From: Mesodorylaimus sp. YZB2_4 | Lineage: Eukaryota > Nematoda > Enoplea > Dorylaimida > Dorylaimidae | NCBI GenBank assembly: GCA_030248295.1 | Contig: JASANH010000246.1 | Coordinates: 35,848 to 99,847, forward strand | Length of the DNA: 64,000 bases | Reading direction: 5' to 3' | Shown: in pieces, positions 52,226 to 63,880 of the stretch | Layout: every line of letters starts with the position of its first letter | How positions within the stretch are numbered: position 1 is the stretch's first letter | Position numbers and translations under genes: made by a program | Notes under the pieces: generated by a model | Told to the model about the DNA's origin: nothing | Database searches by the model: none | The model's input: only the letters and a program-made list of their open reading frames with translations

Positions 52226-54190
52226 AACTCGCCCCCGAGCAACTCGCCCCCATGCAACTCGCCCCCCCCCCACCACGACTCGCCCCCGCACAACTCGCCC
52301 CTGACTCATTTTATATTACTGTACATTTATGTTGTCATGAAACAATCAAGAAGCAAAAGTTTGAACTATGAAACAAACATTACGCAATCATTGTCGCCAA
52401 AAACGCAAAAGAACCAAAAGAACCCGGCATGTACGAGAATTAATTAGAACTCAAAATTATATGCGATACCTCGCAAATAATCAACCAAATTGCGATTGCC
52501 GTAGTCTTGAACAATATTCTTGACACGGACTGAAATCGAAGCATACTTCTTGTTTCGCAGATTTCCAGGATTTCCAGCAATCAACTGCGTGATTTCGTAA
52601 TTGTGGATCCCTTGTTGCTGCTTGAGACATTCGATGAACCGATAGATATTTGGGAAAAGGCTGGCACTAGTTCCTTGAAATGCACGATGCCATCCCTCGA
52701 CATCGTTGTTGGTGCGTTGGTGGCCTTCAAGCGTACGCTAGTACACGTTCCACAATTCGATTGGAAAAGCTGGGGCCTGACGACCTCGGCGTTGCCTCCG
52801 GCCAATGTACACGTCTTCGAAATAATTTGCGATCGGTAAAGCATCTTCAGGAAACTCTTCATTTTCGACAAGCTCCTCGAATGCGTTGACAACATCGGCA
52901 GGAGGAACAAATGCCAGAGCTGGTATCATTCGGATCCAACGGGCGAAATCGTGATCGTTCGAGTACCTCTCTTTCAGGCCTTCGCTTTGAACCTTCCTCC
53001 AGACGCATTGAGCCAAATGGAAAAAACACCCAGTCTTGGTGATGCCTTGAAATTCCTGGTCAAAAGCTTGCAAAGCGGCTTGCTCAAAGTCAGTCATAAG
53101 CCTAGCAGGATGCAATCCAGGTTGTAAATTTTTCAGCTCCTGCAAGAGCTTCACGTATGTCGCCCGAGTCTTGTTTGGCAGCAGAGCATAAACGACAGGA
53201 ATCACCGCATTGTACTTAACGACGTGAATAGTGTAAAGTTGATGAAACAAGCTGGGGGCGGTACTGAACGTGCCATCGGCGAACCAATCCAAGCTTTCGG
53301 CTAATAATTGCAGATTAGCCCGCGCTGAAAAAATAAGCATCCGGCCAGGAAGCAGTTCGTCACCAGAATCATACATCAAAAAACGTTGATTCGCGCCGTT
53401 GATCGTAATTTCCTGATACGCTTCAGGAATAACAAGATCGGCGACGGTCTGTGGCAAGGCAGGCGTTTCACCAACGTTTCGGGTATTTCTAATCGTGCGT
53501 TTCAACGAATCTTTCCTGGGAAGCAACGCGGCGACGTTTTCATGAGCGCCAGCAACGACAGCAGCAACGATTTGCTGCGGCAATTCATGAATGGTCGATG
53601 CTCGCTCCTTGACTTCTTCCATAATTCGCAGCGCCTCTGGACGCGCAGCTTGAGCGGCATGATTGTGGCCGGTGACAATCTTGACCACTTCTCCATCGAC
53701 TCCGTTCGTCCAAACACGACCCTTGCAGCTGGATCGCTTTTCGCAAACCCATATTCCGTTGAGTTCGTTTTTCGTCTTCTTTGAGAACACGTAAATATGA
53801 TTTTCATGTACCAGCTTTCGTTTTCCCCTTTGAGATTGGACGCTGTCGGCCATTTTCGAAATAATCCGGCTCCCAATAACAGTATTTTGAGAAAGGGGTT
53901 TTTAGAGAGACAGCCAACTGATTCGAAGCAAAATGGGCAATTGGCAAGATCTCCCATATAGCCCGCTTTTATACTTGACACAACTGCTGACCCCAGGTCA
54001 TTTGTTTGGTCCAAAATGATTTGGGTCAGGGGGCGAGTTGTGCGGGGGCGAGTTGCAGCGGGGGCGAGTTGCATGGGGGCGAGTTGTGAGGGGCGAGTTG
54101 TGCGGGGGCGAGTTGCGGCGGGGGCGAGTTGCATGGGGGCGAGTTGTGAGGGGCGAGTTGTGCGGGGGCGAGTTGTGGGGGGGGCGACTT
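52226..54190. mobile_element. MULE DNA transposon with iterated subterminal repeats
   Basis: A transposase gene (minus) is bracketed by arrays of the unit GGGGCGAGTTG(T/C): about five in reverse orientation at 52226-52308 and about a dozen in forward orientation at 54024-54190. The arrays form long inverted ends. GGTACC occurs just outside each array (about 52217 and 54199). No certain 8-10 bp target duplication was found. Confidence 0.8.
52444..53853 (-). pseudogene. MULE transposase with N-terminal FLYWCH finger (one nonsense codon)
   Basis: The open frame from ATG 53853 to a TAG at 52738-52740 covers 371 residues, and the same frame then continues to 52444 (470 codons in all). The N-terminus is a FLYWCH-type finger (NGIWVCEKRSSCKGRVWTN, then the GHNHAA histidines). 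The MULE core has WFADGTFSTAPSLFHQLYTI with the first aspartate, MTDFEQAALQAF with the second, and GCFFHLAQCVWRKVQ. The tail block RTNNDVEGWHRAFQ lies after the stop. It is otherwise well preserved, so the inactivating change is recent or an error. Confidence 0.88.
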
Positions 54191-54640
54191 TTCCTCATGC
54201 CGGTACCTTTAACGCAGGTGCTCGAGTCACATATTCTTCTTTCCTTCTCGTCCAGCTCAGCGCCTTTAAACTTTTTTATGCCTCTTGTAGGCTTCGCGAA
54301 CGCTAGCTTTTCCCTTCCCAGTAAATTGATAAGCGAGCATTCATTTTCTTCTAGTTAGTATCCACAGCAACGACGAAATCAAATCAGTTATCGATTTTCT
54401 TTCTGCCCGAATAGTCTCAACAGTGCAGGGCTTGTGTGATGTTGAAGAGACTGAAACCCTTAAAAAAAGTGCTTTAACTGTAGCAAATATAACTCTTACC
54501 GAGAAGACAGCTAACTTTCAATATTATGTACCCTGTGTATCATCCGCGCGAGATTCCCCCATCCCTTAAAAAACATTGGCCTTGATCACCTGAGAGAAAG
54601 TAAGAGAAAATTATGCCTTGGATGCAACAGAACTGAACAT
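54191..54640. other. Intergenic
   Basis: Nothing was recognised. Confidence 0.4.
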
Positions 54641-55048
54641 GGGAGCCGCGATGGCCAGTTGGTTAAGCCGTTGGCCCCGCATTGCTTGGGCCAGCAACCC
54701 TGACCGGGAGGCCACAGTTCTGTTTCGACTGAGGACGGCAGTAACTAGTAGTAACGGGACGGCAGTAGTAACCCCGTTCTCAGATTGGGAACTGATCGTC
54801 GACGGCAGTTTAGTAAGTCCGTCGCTGGCCCTGCTCACCTGGCTCTGGGCGACTCACCCAGTACCGTCACGTGGCGGACGCCTAACGAGTAGAGAATCAG
54901 GAAACCGGTTCCCAAACACCAGTCGGGAAGATCTCGCCCTTCTCGCCCAGTGTCATCCTGGAACGCAGGTGCTGGCACAGGATGCCCTCGTGCGGAGTTG
55001 CTCCCAGGGGAGACACTCACTATCAGAGGGAAGCTGCTGGTCACCTCA
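54641..55048 (+). repeat. tRNA-derived SINE, copy 1
   Basis: It begins GGGAGCCGCGATGGCCAGTT with an A-box-like TGGCCAGTTGGTTAAG. It has a long relative in inverse orientation at 59759-60089, with matching blocks across about 330 bp. The B-box is poorly preserved. Confidence 0.6.
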
Positions 55049-55621
55049 TAGCCTCGCTTATCATAATATAACTGCTGGCCGGCTATGGGCAAAAACAAGT
55101 TGGATGTCTTGTGCGGGAAATGGGATGGCAGGGGCCCGATCCACAAAAATAATGAAAAATAGAACTGAACATGGACGTGCATTTCCGCTCAATTAGAGAT
55201 GCATCTGCTTCATAGGCATCATGATCTGTCGCGTTGCATCATGGTAATCGTAAGAGTGCGACCCCTTGTACCTTGCGCATATCCGCGTGAAGCGCTAGTG
55301 TAGCCATTCATTGAGCCATCGAATATCAGAGCAAAAAAAAGAACTGAACCTCCTGGCAAAATATCTACCCCAGACAACAAAAATTTCAGTCCTGCATTTT
55401 GTGATTTTCAGGTTTTGGCACTCCATTTTCTTCAAGTTACGGCAAGTTTTCAAGAATTTTTAAAGACATTTTAATTTTTATTCTTATAACATTTATAGCC
55501 AATGGTATGAAGAGGCTGATCCACGTCAAGTAATGAACAGAAGTTATCTTGAAGAGAAATGTTAGGACCTCTGGACTCGGAAGGCTTATTTCAACTTTTG
55601 CTTCAACTTTCTTTCACATAG
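55049..55621. other. Intergenic
   Basis: Nothing was recognised; TTTCTTTCACATAG at its right edge is a good splice acceptor for the receptor exon. Confidence 0.4.
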
Positions 55622-56808
55622 AGTAACAGTTGGAGATGTAACGAGCGAGTGCGTCTGGAGTTGCGAGGACACTAAAACATTTTGCCAAACAAAGAAGCAA
55701 TACTCGACAACCATAATTTTCGAAATTGCGAATTTCATCACCCAGAATGAACTCGTGCTGGGACTTCTCGCTCCAATTAGAATAATTGGTGATTCTTTGC
55801 TGTTTCTAACCATCTTCTCGCCCAAACTGACGGGCACAATGTTCACATATCTTCGTTTTATTTCTTTTGCATTGGTTTTCCTCGCTGTTCTCACCTTTTT
55901 GAATGAATTCATTGGAAACCATATCAGAACTAACAAAACTTTTGTCACTCACGTAAAGTATTGCACAATATCAATTTGGCAAGGCGCTATCAGACTGGAT
56001 GTCAGCGTGTTGACATTTTTCATGATACTCGATCGATATCCAGCAGTTTGCTGGGTCACGCAGCACAGCATTCAAAACATCAAAAAATATTATGCTCTTC
56101 TCTTCATCTTATCTTTTTTTGCTCGGCTGCGTAGAATTAGAGCGACACGCGAGATACTCATGGCGTACAGCCCCGGACAAAACAAAGATAGTCCATCAGT
56201 GCTGATTATCATGAATACAAGCATTGGGGAAAAACGTATTCATAAATTGAATATCCAATATTGTTTTGGAATAATTAGAGCTATTATGATCGTGGCCCTG
56301 ATATATTTCGCGCTGCAATCGTTAACCGCCTTCGTCGTCGATCCAGCAAAATTGCGGACATGATTGACGCCGAGGCGGCTGCTGTTGAGCACAGAAATGC
56401 AGTTTCCCCGTGTAAATTTCAAATAATCGACAGCATTGTCGTAATTATTGATCTGCTCATATCAAGCTATCAAGCGTTTTTTGATGTAATTTTATCGTCA
56501 GCTGTGGCGGTAAAAATTGCGATTTTCACTGTCAACTTTGGTGCATTAAAATCGTGCATTACGCTGTTAGATATGGGATGATAGCCAAGATATGTGCTAT
56601 GCTTTCACAGGGCGAATTATTTGTGGTTTACTCTATTTTTTTCCGGAGGTTTCGATCTGCGTTTGTTGATGCAATAAAAAGAGGCAGAAAGTGCGAAGGT
56701 TTTAGAAAAATCAGAAACAATGAATTGGAAATTTTTAACAGTATTCTGTGTGTACTTTATTTCATTCAAGTGTTAGTACTCAAATGTGGTATTCATTCTT
56801 GTAATTAG
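55622..56808 (+). pseudogene. Rhodopsin-like 7TM receptor (GPCR), frame broken
   Basis: After a splice acceptor (CACATAG), the frame encodes a short Cys-containing N-terminus. Hydrophobic spans follow (LGLLAPIRIIGDSLLFLTIF, YLRFISFALVFLAVLTFLN). The segment VLTFFMILDRYPAV carries the DRY motif at the end of TM3. More spans follow. A TGA at about 56363 ends this frame; an ATG overlapping it opens a second, then a third frame, which contains ELFVVYSIFFRRFRSAFVDAI, the TM7-to-helix-8 region. At least two frame changes make it a probable pseudogene. It resembles peptide or chemosensory receptors of invertebrates; the ligand is unknown. Confidence 0.65.
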
Positions 56809-56809
56809 G

Positions 56810-57895
56810 TGAAAATGCATGTGCACATAGCACGGCTTATTATAAGTAAAGTCGTGAATACAGTAAATGAGGCTTAGCCAGGCTTATCCCGCAAAGTATT
56901 CCGTTTCTTCTTTTGAGGGAGTGCTCTGCGGAAATAGTTCAGGCCACTTCGAGAAAGGGCTAATTCTCCTAGGGCCGCTTAGGCTTAAAAAAGCTAGGAC
57001 TGATGGCTCCATTTATTCCTTGCGCCTGCTCGCCATCTGCAAAATCAGTATCCTTGGCAGAGAAAAGCATCTTGCGGCAAAGTGGCTTTTGGTTGCGGTT
57101 AGCGCATTTTTTTTGCGACCACGACGCTCGCGTCTCGACTTGTTCACAGATTAGAATTTTAGGTTTCCGTTTCTTTTTTTTCTGCAGGGCAGAGGCACGC
57201 TTTTGTGAACAAAGCGAGACGTGAATAGCCTACCATTTCCAAAAACTTGCGGATTCTAAGTATTCCGTTCGGAAAAAAATCAGATCATCAAAATTTTTCA
57301 AATCAGCTGGCCAAGAAAGCGAAATCATGACGTGAGTGTGAACCTGTTGAAAATTTACTAGATAGCGCTGCAAAAGTAGAAATAATTAGGGAAGAATCAA
57401 TATTGTGTCTGCAAAACCAGGAAAAATCAGGGAAAATCCTTTTCCGCTCCCTGCACATAAACCATGGTTCAGTGTTCCAGAAGGTGTATGGTCACCCAAC
57501 TTTTTCAGTTGATCTATAAATTGTTCGTGTGTGCGGTGTTTAGGTAAGAACAAGTTGGTAAAAAAACACGGAAAATGGCCCTATTATTCCCAAAAACGTC
57601 TGTTGTGACGGCCTCAAAACTTTTAGACCTGTCAATGCACACAATGGAACCAAGGAATGATGACTGGTCTACCCGGCTATACTGAGAGAGGACCTTACAC
57701 ACTGCACACAGTGTATAATCTCACACACAGATGCATTCCGACGTCAGCATCAAAGTATCAATGTGTGTGCGTGTGGTGTAGCGCGGCTGCTTGGACAGGC
57801 TCCACAAAGGATCAGCTGCTGTGTTTCACGCGGTAGCAACCATAAGACATACTGTATGCTGGCTCTAGATTATCCAAGTGTTCTAGACTAGTGAC
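56810..57895. other. Intergenic
   Basis: Nothing was recognised with confidence. Confidence 0.35.
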
Positions 57896-58708
57896 CTAAA
57901 GCTGCGAGTTAAGTGCAATGGCTCATTGCTACTTTCGATATATCCTGACTTCGCACGACTATTTATTCTTCAAACTGATGCCTCGACAGTTGGTATCGGT
58001 GGTGTTTTGTATCAGGACTATGGTGATCGTAAGCATGTGATCACCTATGCGTCCCCGTAAGCTGACAAAAATCTGAGCGTAAGTACTCTGCCCTCGAGCT
58101 AGAGGCACTCGCTATCGTCGAGTTCGTCAAGCATTTCCGCCCATATCTGTATGGGGTGAATTTCTACTGCGTACTGACCACCAGCCTCTGAATTATATTT
58201 TCACTCAGAAAGAGCCTACTGGTCGACTAGCTCGCTGGTTCATATTCTAGCTGAATAATCGTTTGACATCGAACATGTGACAGGTAAATTATATACCATG
58301 GCTGATGCTTTATCGCGCCATCCTGTTTGCCATGTATGCCAGCCGCATACCCTCGTTGGACACGTGCAGCAGGACACCATGCTCTCACCAGACTCGTTAA
58401 AAGCTGTTCAGCGCGCAGATCCTTTTCGGCAACCTTTCGTCGCGTACCCGGAGCTCGGTCGCAAGGCATTATCTGTGCCAGCTGCTGACGTGCGCAAGTT
58501 TCGACTCATGTCTGATCGTTACGAGTTGTCTGACCATGGTGTGCTCCTGCATCTGCCACGGGGCAAGTCGAAACGTCGTGAGTGCTCGACTCAACTCGTC
58601 ATTCCTTCAACGTTTACTCGACTGGTCTTGGATGCTTGTCATTCTGATGCATTGGCTGGTCATCTTGGTTCTTGGTCATCTGTGCTTGCGCGCAAACGTA
58701 CTGATTGA
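57896..58708 (+). pseudogene. Ty3/gypsy RNase H and integrase zinc-finger fragment
   Basis: Broken frames carry ARLFILQTDASTVGIGGVL and YASP (RNase H), then ALELEALAIVEFVKHFRPYL. The open frame 58277-58708 starts MTGKLYTMADALSRHPV and includes VIPSTFTRLVLDACHSDALA, the HHCC part of the integrase. The integrase core is missing. Confidence 0.85.
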
Positions 58709-59360
58709 TCAGAATTCATATGCTTATCTAGCGTAAAATGTGGCTTGCTTCAATTATCTATGATGGCGATTTTCTATGTAGCATGCTTTGTGGAGGTAAA
58801 ATATCAGAGATTATGATCTAATTTAGGCTAGATTGCACAGAAAAACCCAGTGCTCTCTAGCTGAAAAATTGAACTGAACCGAAAGGTTTAAGAGCCGAAA
58901 CTGGAAGAACCGAGAACCGAATCGAACTGATTGACTGAAACCGAAACCGAAACCGAACCCGAATCAAAACATATAGAGCCGATCCCGCCCTGAAGCCAGA
59001 CGAATCTAATAATTTGCAGACCTTTCTTTCACACCTAGAAACAATCAACAAAGTACAACTTTTGGTTTTGTGAGGTTTAAGTTAATGGCTGGCGGTAATG
59101 TTACCTAATGATTCATTCATTCTTCTCTCGCGTCAAATAATAATAACGAAAAGATGACTTGTACCTCTAATTATGAGTAGAAAAACTGAAGCAGCAACGC
59201 AGAATATTGATTTCATCTCATGATCATCACACTTGAATGAACGGAGAAAAATTGCGCAACAGTTAGCTGTTTGCCAGCGGTCATTGCAAACACCATCAGC
59301 TTAGAATACCAAAGTAGTGTATTCGTATCAAAGAGACTACCTTATTTTTGCACGTTAGCG
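58709..59360. repeat. Intergenic with ACCGAA-type simple repeat
   Basis: At 58865-58975 the sequence is a degenerate array of ACCGAA(A/C). The rest is unrecognised. Confidence 0.5.
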
Positions 59361-59485
59361 CTCTATTACATCTGATTGGCTGATGGGCGGAGTCACGTGA
59401 CCGCTAAGCCACGCCCCTCGACTCTGATTGGTCGGCCGCGCGCAGGCTCGCGTGACGTCATTAAGCGGGCTAGCCCCCCCCCCCC
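59361..59485 (-). promoter_or_regulatory. GC-rich promoter-like module, copy 2 (inverted)
   Basis: This is the reverse complement of 41413-41535, with the same order of CCAAT box, E-box TCACGTGA, GC box, CCAAT box, CRE TGACGTCA and a C-run. A few differences lie around the second CCAAT box. Confidence 0.7.
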
Positions 59486-59758
59486 GGCGTCTAGACAGCT
59501 GGCCGACTATTTTCGAGAGGAGGGGGGAATTTCGAGGGGAGAATTTCGAGGAAATACGGTACTAATCAATTACAGCTTATTTATAATGACTGAAACTCGA
59601 CCTGATAAAAAACCTGGATGACTAAAGTGTGCTTTAGTCTGGAAAATAGACTAATCTCCTTCATGCGTGCAAACTGTTTGGCCTAAAACCAAAAATCCCA
59701 ATCCCGATCGGGCTTGCCCTAATCTCGATCCTGGAAAAAAGTGATACCGACCTATCCC

Positions 59759-60089
59759 TTGAGGTGACCAGCTCTCATGGCAGGTTCCCTGTGTCTTCAC
59801 TAGGAGCACCTCAACACGAGGGCATACTGGGTGAGAAGGGGCTTGGGCTTATCATTAGCTCAGGAACCATTTCGACTGGTGTTTGAAGACAGTTTCCCAA
59901 TTCTCTGCTTCTTGGGTTGGCGTCCGCCGTTTGACAGTAACGTGGTGTCGCCCGAAGCCAGGTGTCCAAAGCCAACGACAAGCTACTAAACTGCCGTCCT
60001 CCGTCGGAAAAGAACCTCGGCCTCGCAGTCAGGGTTGCGGCCCAGAAAGGCGGATCAACGCCTTAATCAGCATAGCCATCGCCTCCCAA
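59759..60089 (-). repeat. tRNA-derived SINE, copy 2
   Basis: It is the inverted relative of 54641-55048; the tRNA-like head is at its right end. Shared blocks include GTCAGGGTTGC and TGGCGTCCGCC. Confidence 0.6.
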
Positions 60090-60359
60090 TTCTTCCCTTT
60101 CGGATCAGATGCCATTCCAGTCGGGAATAAGAGTCTTGATAAAGTCGGAATTGCATTTTTGAGAATGAACGACCAAGGAGAAGGGAAGACAAAAAGTTTT
60201 GAGGGTTTGAACGCGCACTACTGGTGAAGAAAAAAAGGTGTTTTTTGTCATCACGAGTCTAAAAATTTGCTGCGGTCGACCATTGGCCGTTACCTCTCCC
60301 CCTCCCCCCGATGCAGCTGACCACTTTTTGCCAGCCCCCTCCCCCTCCCTAGGCTGCAG

Positions 60360-60515
60360 TTAGCGTTGTTACAATTAACTGAAACTGAAACTGAATCTAT
60401 CAGTTAACTGAATCTTTTTAATGCAGTTAACTGAAACTGGAACTGAATCTCCTCGCCAAAACTGCATTAAAATGTAACTGAATCTTTTTAGAATCAGTTA
60501 AATTCAGTTTTCGAG
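60360..60515 (+). repeat. AACTGAA(T/A)C-type simple repeat
   Basis: It is a degenerate array of GTTAACTGAAACTGAATC-like units. Confidence 0.7.
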
Positions 60516-60526
60516 TTACTACGCTT

Positions 60527-61590
60527 TTGAAAATTAGTAATCTGCTTGCGGATGTTCGCGCAGATCTCAAAGAGAAACGAAACGCAGCTAGACGAATTGC
60601 TGGTTCGAATCATCTTGATCGCGAGTTGGAGGTGTATTTTGTTATCCTTAAAACGCTAGTTATCGTGAAAGAAATCGATCTATCCGAATTTGGGTCCAAA
60701 TGTGAAGAGATGTTGCAAAATCTTCACGAATATTGTAGTGCTTCATCATTTCCTGCAGGCTAGCGCCGAGTGACACACGGATACTCAATCAGTGGATGCT
60801 TCTGCAGTTGCTGGCCACGAGGGTCAAATGCTTTCGGGCTCGGTATTGATAACAAAGCCTTGTTGGAACTGTGACAAGTATAAAAAAGCGTAATGCACTA
60901 AAGGCGCTATCTATGCCTTTGTTTTGTAGTTAATAGAATTTTTTTTGTTATCTGGGAATCGGCACCGAGAGAATAGTTGGTTAGTCATTAGATGATGTTT
61001 CCGTAGGTCTAGTTTTTTGTGGAGCGGTAATGCTAGTGGCGAGTGAATGCTGTGCGATGTAGATTACGCATGGGTTTTTTAGATTTTGGCAAGTTATCGA
61101 AGTTAGGCTTGTGGGTAGGTTAGCTGGCCGCATTTAATAAAGATGCCGGTTGCATAGAGGCCATTGTCGAGCAAGCGTGTGGAGGAACGGTGTTGCAGAA
61201 CTCGGAAAGGCAACCGTAACATAATGGAGGTTCCACTGTCTCGCCGTGTCATCCCTCGCTCATCACTGCTTGGCTCTTTCCTCTGGCAGTGACTCTGGCC
61301 CAGCGGTGTGGACACGCCACTATTTGACAAACGCCTGCCGCTTGATCGATTCAATTAATCCCGACCAGCTTCAAGAACTGCTTGATGGTGTGTTACAACG
61401 AACGAGCGATGCCACCGCAGCCGCCACGTCTCGCCATAGCAGCTGCTGCTGGCGAACCATCAACGAAAGGTTCATCGCTGGTTCTAAGACTGCGCAGGTT
61501 CACAGACTGTGATGACAATGAAACTTTCGACTTCCGGTTGAACAAGTTTTCCTGTCTGGCGAAGTTTAAGAATTGAAACAATGATAGGCA
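60527..61590. other. Interval before the 61.6-kb retroelement
   Basis: The frame 60527-60763 (MKISNLLADVRADLKEKRN...) may be a small gene or gag fragment. The 61230-61580 region is probably the broken N-terminus of gag. Confidence 0.35.
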
Positions 61591-61599
61591 GAAAGATGC

Positions 61600-62256
61600 G
61601 CTGGCACTTTTTCGGATGATTTGGGGTTGCTGGAATTTGAGTCATTAACGGAAGAGGAAATAGAGTCAATTGAGACAGTGGTCGAGGCATTGCAAGAGCG
61701 TCTTACGCCGGCTCGCCACAAAGATATTGCAGCTTTGAAATTACATTCAAGGGAGCAGGGGCGCAACGAAGCATTGGCGGTGTATGCCGCTGACATCAGC
61801 AAGCTTGCAGCAATCGTTCACGCCTGTCTGGAAGCCCAGGAACGCGACAAAATTATGTTACAGATTTTCTTGAATGGTCTGCGTCCAGCATTGCATCGAT
61901 TTACGGTGGTGTCCGAGCCAGGCAGTTTCCAAGAGGCGGTCCAGGAGGCGAAGACACAAGAAGCTTACGATCGTGCTTTAAGAGAAGAACTCACCGCCAC
62001 ATTGACACAATCATTTCAGTCGAAAACCGAGTCACGCGATTGGCCCACACCACCCTCATTTGGTTCTCGTCAAAGGCAGTTCCAGCCCAGGCAGGTTGGA
62101 AAAAATTGCGGCTGGCGGGCGATGGGCAGCGCACGCAAAATCTACAATAGACAACGGATGGTCGTCCAATGTATCGCTGTGCAACAAAACAGGCCATATC
62201 CGACGAAACTGCCGTCAGCCGGGCACTGCATCAAGTCACTCAGGCGCCAGCCGTGA
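61600..62256 (+). pseudogene. gypsy-type gag
   Basis: The open frame contains LEFESLTEEEIESIETVVEA, LKLHSREQGRNEALAVYAAD and MLQIFLNGLRPALHRF, a gag capsid domain. A zinc knuckle remnant (LCNKTGHIRRNC) is read in another frame at about 62175. A frame change separates them. Confidence 0.75.
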
Positions 62257-62407
62257 CCAAAGAAACCTGGACGCTGGAAGGAACCGTCACCAGCAACCGC
62301 GCTTAGCAGCAACGACGATGGAGCAAGGACAAGAGCTAAGTACTGGGATGCACGAGTCGAGTCCAGGACATGAGTCACTTGAAGTTCGTTAGGGGGACAA
62401 TAGGTTT

Positions 62408-62780
62408 GTGCTTTTCATTTCAGCAATGATTGCCTGCATGTTCTTTTTGGGCTTAGCAGATGCACAGACATCTCCGCCGCGATTGCCGCCGCAGACCCCT
62501 GATGCGCGTTACAGTTTTTGTCAGAAAACTTCGGGCGGCACGTATTGGTCTTTTACAAAGGAATTTATTTGTGACCCCCCCCCCCCCCCCCAGGAGGAAA
62601 CGTTACCCTAATCACAGTGGAGATGTGGGTTCCTAAGATGGCCGCGGTTCAGGTAGAGGCACACAGGTGCACGATACGCCAACGGGAAGTTTGCACGCAT
62701 ATGAGGTTTTATGGGGAAAGGGATTACTGTCAGATAGGGCGTACGCGCGGGCGGTTTCGCCGCGAGAGTGCGAGCTAGCG
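62408..62780 (+). pseudogene. Possible retroelement envelope-like fragment
   Basis: The frame begins with a signal-peptide-like stretch (MLFISAMIACMFFLGLADA) and reaches a C-run at about 62577. Beyond it, in another frame, is a segment with EMWVPKMAAVQVEAHRCTI and further cysteines. The position after gag and the secretory start suggest an env-like surface protein of an invertebrate retroelement. No fusion or membrane segment is visible. Decayed. Confidence 0.35.
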
Positions 62781-62982
62781 AAAGCTCAGAGGATCTAGGG
62801 CACAGAAAGACTTGTCCAGAGTAATGGAATTTTCACGTCGAGTAGGTCCTTGACGGTAGGACACTGATATTGCTGTTACGATTTTTGTCCAGGCGGTCGA
62901 AAATTTTTCGTGGAGACAGGAAGTGTCTTCACTACGGGAGACCATTTGTTGCATTCTGATTTGATGAACTTGGCAGGTTGCC

Positions 62983-63351
62983 ATGCGGCGACGAGCTTTT
63001 GCAACAATGAGAAAAGAGACGCTGGTATGGAATGCATCAGCATTGTTGCATGCGTGTCAGTTTAGACGACTTGGATGGTTTAATGCTTCGCGCGTATGGA
63101 ACCACATCCTGATCGGAGAAATACAGACTGCTCTGACAGTCAAAGAGGGTCCGCCCAGACAGGCTGGAAATGAATGTTTCCCAAATGATAGTTACGAAAC
63201 TAACCATGGTGCTCTTCTCCGTTTCAAGCATGGCCAGTGGTCCTTTACGAGTGGTACCTTACATGCGGCACGAAGGGCTGGAGGTCAGTCAGACCCAGCT
63301 GACGCAAAACTGCAATTTTCGGAACTCCAAATCCATCAGTTGATGTACTGA
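62983..63351 (+). other. Unrecognised open frame in the retroelement
   Basis: The 122-residue frame beginning MRRRAFATMRKETLVW has no recognised domain. It lies between the envelope-like and integrase fragments. Confidence 0.25.
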
Positions 63352-63359
63352 GGTTTTCA

Positions 63360-63880
63360 TACTATATCGCTGCAGCTATGTAAAGCGGCTCAACGACAAC
63401 TCGACACGGTGTGGCAATTGTTGGCCTATCGATGCTCAGTGCAGGGAAGTACCAAGAGCTCACCGTTTGAACTGTTGTATGGGCGGTGCCACGCCTCCCC
63501 ATCAATCAGGCTCTTAGTACGCCTGCTAGTCGCTATGTTGATGATCTGGGATATATGGCTCAGCTGACCAACCGGCTGACCTCCGCTTGAGACTTGGCGC
63601 GAACGCAGCCAGGCGGCTCACCGCCGTCACATACGCGCTCACTGTAAATTGGGGCACTTGCCCGTGATCAATATCGGGGATTGGGTCATGGTTTATGTCC
63701 CACAAACCAAGACGCGACTCAGCCTGAAGCTCAGTCACCCCTTCAAGGGTCCGTTTGAAGTCTTCGAGGTCAAGGGATTATTGCTACTGGTAAACTTCAG
63801 GACCAGTCGTAGCTCTGCACCTTCGTGGGTGAATGTGGAGCGCGTTGGAGAATGTTATCGGGGCGTTGACCACGCTTAAA
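63360..63880 (+). pseudogene. gypsy integrase C-terminal region
   Basis: Blocks typical of the end of gypsy pol are present: RQLDTVWQLLAYRCSVQGS, SPFELLYGR and then INIGDWVMVYVPQTKTRLSL with LKLSHPFKGPFEVFEV. Frames are broken at several points. Finding the integrase end after an env-like piece shows that the copy is rearranged or two elements are joined. Confidence 0.8.

Noticed and set aside
54016..54358. Repetitive open frames (GELCGGEL-type and SPPHNSP-type) at the MULE right end
   Set aside because: They are translations of the iteron array on either strand, without starts or conserved domains.
54618..55196. 192-residue open frame across the SINE
   Set aside because: It coincides with the dispersed repeat shared with 59.8-60.1 kb and shows no protein features; a chance frame in a GC-richer repeat.
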